A stretch of DNA of 64,000 nucleotides. Origin: Elizabethkingia sp. YR214 (GTDB lineage Bacteria; Bacteroidota; Bacteroidia; Flavobacteriales; Weeksellaceae). The stretch is from positions 1 to 64,000 of the forward strand of contig NZ_QBUH01000007.1 of NCBI RefSeq assembly GCF_003058195.1, written 5' to 3'. The notes under the pieces are model-generated. The model saw only the letters and a list, made by a program, of their open reading frames with translations, did not search any database and had not been told where the DNA came from. Positions 63,265 through 64,000 of this stretch are shown one piece after another. How positions within the stretch are numbered: the first letter of the stretch is position 1; the number at the start of each line of letters is the position of its first letter. Both the position numbers and the translations under genes were made by a program.

Positions 63265-64000
63265 ATGAAGAAATTAACGATTATAGCCGGGTTCATTTTA
63301 GCACCGTTGTTTCCTGCACAACAGCTAGTTCATCAGCCGGTGCAGAGCTTTCAGACAACAGCTTATAATGCTAAAAAGAAAGCTTTTATTGATCAGCTGG
63401 TTGCGAAAATGACACTGGATGAGAAAATCGGTCAGCTTAACCTGCCGTCATCCGGTGATTTTACAACAGGACAGGCTCAAAGTTCAGATATAGGTAAAAA
63501 AATTGAACAAGGACTAGTAGGAGGTTTATTCAACATAAAAGGGGTTGGCAAAATAAGAGATGTACAGAAAGTAGCTGTAGAAAAAAGCCGTCTAAAAATT
63601 CCAATGATTTTCGGAATGGACGTTATTCATGGTTACGAAACTACATTCCCGATTCCGTTAGGACTTTCTGCTTCATGGGATATGGATCTTATCCAAAGAT
63701 CTGCACAGATTGCAGCACAGGAAGCTTCTGCAGATGGTATTAACTGGACATTCTCACCAATGGTAGATGTTTCCAGAGAGCCAAGGTGGGGAAGGGTTTC
63801 TGAAGGATCGGGAGAAGACCCGTACCTTGGAAGTCAGATTGCAAAAGCCATGGTTTATGGCTATCAGGGAAAAGACTTGTCTCTTAAAAATACGATACTG
63901 GCATGTGTAAAACATTTTGCACTGTATGGAGCGCCGGAAGGAGGACGTGACTACAATACAGTTGACATGAGCCATATAAGAATGTTCAACGAGTATTTTC
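63265..64000 (+). CDS. bglX: GH3 beta-glucosidase (BglX type), cut by window edge
   Basis: The first 245 residues of a GH3 enzyme are visible. A signal peptide (ending LFPAQQ) is followed by AFIDQLVAKMTLDEKIGQLNLP, IPMIFGMDVIHGYETTFPIPLGLSASWD, FSPMVDVSREPRWGRVSEGSGEDPYLG and VKHFALYGAPEGGRDYNTVDMS. All are BglX-type GH3 landmarks around the sugar-binding KHF and D-R motifs. The catalytic nucleophile (SDW region) lies beyond the window. It begins 73 bases after the GH144-like gene and most likely completes its pathway by cleaving oligosaccharides to glucose. Confidence 0.93.
   Translation, partial: MKKLTIIAGFILAPLFPAQQLVHQPVQSFQTTAYNAKKKAFIDQLVAKMTLDEKIGQLNLPSSGDFTTGQAQSSDIGKKIEQGLVGGLFNIKGVGKIRDVQKVAVEKSRLKIPMIFGMDVIHGYETTFPIPLGLSASWDMDLIQRSAQIAAQEASADGINWTFSPMVDVSREPRWGRVSEGSGEDPYLGSQIAKAMVYGYQGKDLSLKNTILACVKHFALYGAPEGGRDYNTVDMSHIRMFNEYF

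Overview
The window is a stretch of AT-rich Bacteroidota chromosome, most likely from the Elizabethkingia/Chryseobacterium group (Flavobacteriia, Weeksellaceae). I infer this from three SusC/SusD pairs, many upstream regions carrying the Bacteroidota -7 element TAnnTTTG, start sites without clear Shine-Dalgarno sequences, a long acidic tail on ribosomal protein S16, and family-typical pairs such as DUF3822-rsmD. The genus assignment is by recall of protein style, not by database search. I see no insertion sequences, prophage genes, CRISPR arrays or tRNA genes.

Layout. 1-323: the 3' end of an rRNA operon (23S-5S spacer, 5S rRNA, terminator). 800-10510: two SusC/SusD pairs arranged tail-to-tail around one terminator, with no carbohydrate enzyme beside them, followed by an orphan lipoprotein. 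11405-19905: M3 peptidase, GIN-domain lipoprotein, a Kef-type antiporter with its overlapping flavodoxin-like partner, a TPM-TPM-LemA operon, dihydrofolate reductase and a small membrane protein. 19950-28740: a ddl-hypothetical-coaD-TRIC operon, divergent from a PASTA protein-rluD-hemW series, then an exported GH29 fucosidase and murI. 28940-30756: a quinone redox operon (MdaB-like, NAD(P)-epimerase-like, YgiN-like). 30828-35875: a patatin/outer-membrane-barrel protein, DUF3822-rsmD, a truncated HxlR regulator remnant, an Smr protein and a phosphodiesterase. 35911-40611: truA, a small membrane protein, an ABC exporter, a GreA-like protein and rpsP-rimM. 40777-43005: an HTH regulator divergent from a lipoprotein/CDP-alcohol transferase pair, with repeated motifs in the shared promoter region. 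43059-50520: asnS, rpoN, an ECF sigma factor with a membrane partner, RNase P RNA, PPK2, a YcaQ-like protein and DUF1573. 50650-57386: valS and several small metabolic genes. 57553-64000: a polysaccharide utilisation locus (SusC, SusD, GH144-like glucanase, GH3 beta-glucosidase cut by the window edge), possibly for beta-1,2-glucan.

Most of the window is ordinary housekeeping content. The points most worth a second look are the candidate beta-glucan locus at the right end, the triple repeat in the divergent promoter at 41718-41786, the lack of an ATG start for truA, the 5'-truncated HxlR remnant fused directly behind smr, the mdaB/ygiN-type operon with an inserted epimerase, and a 16-bp exact duplication inside the RNase P RNA gene. 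I did not find a clearly new defence or mobile system.
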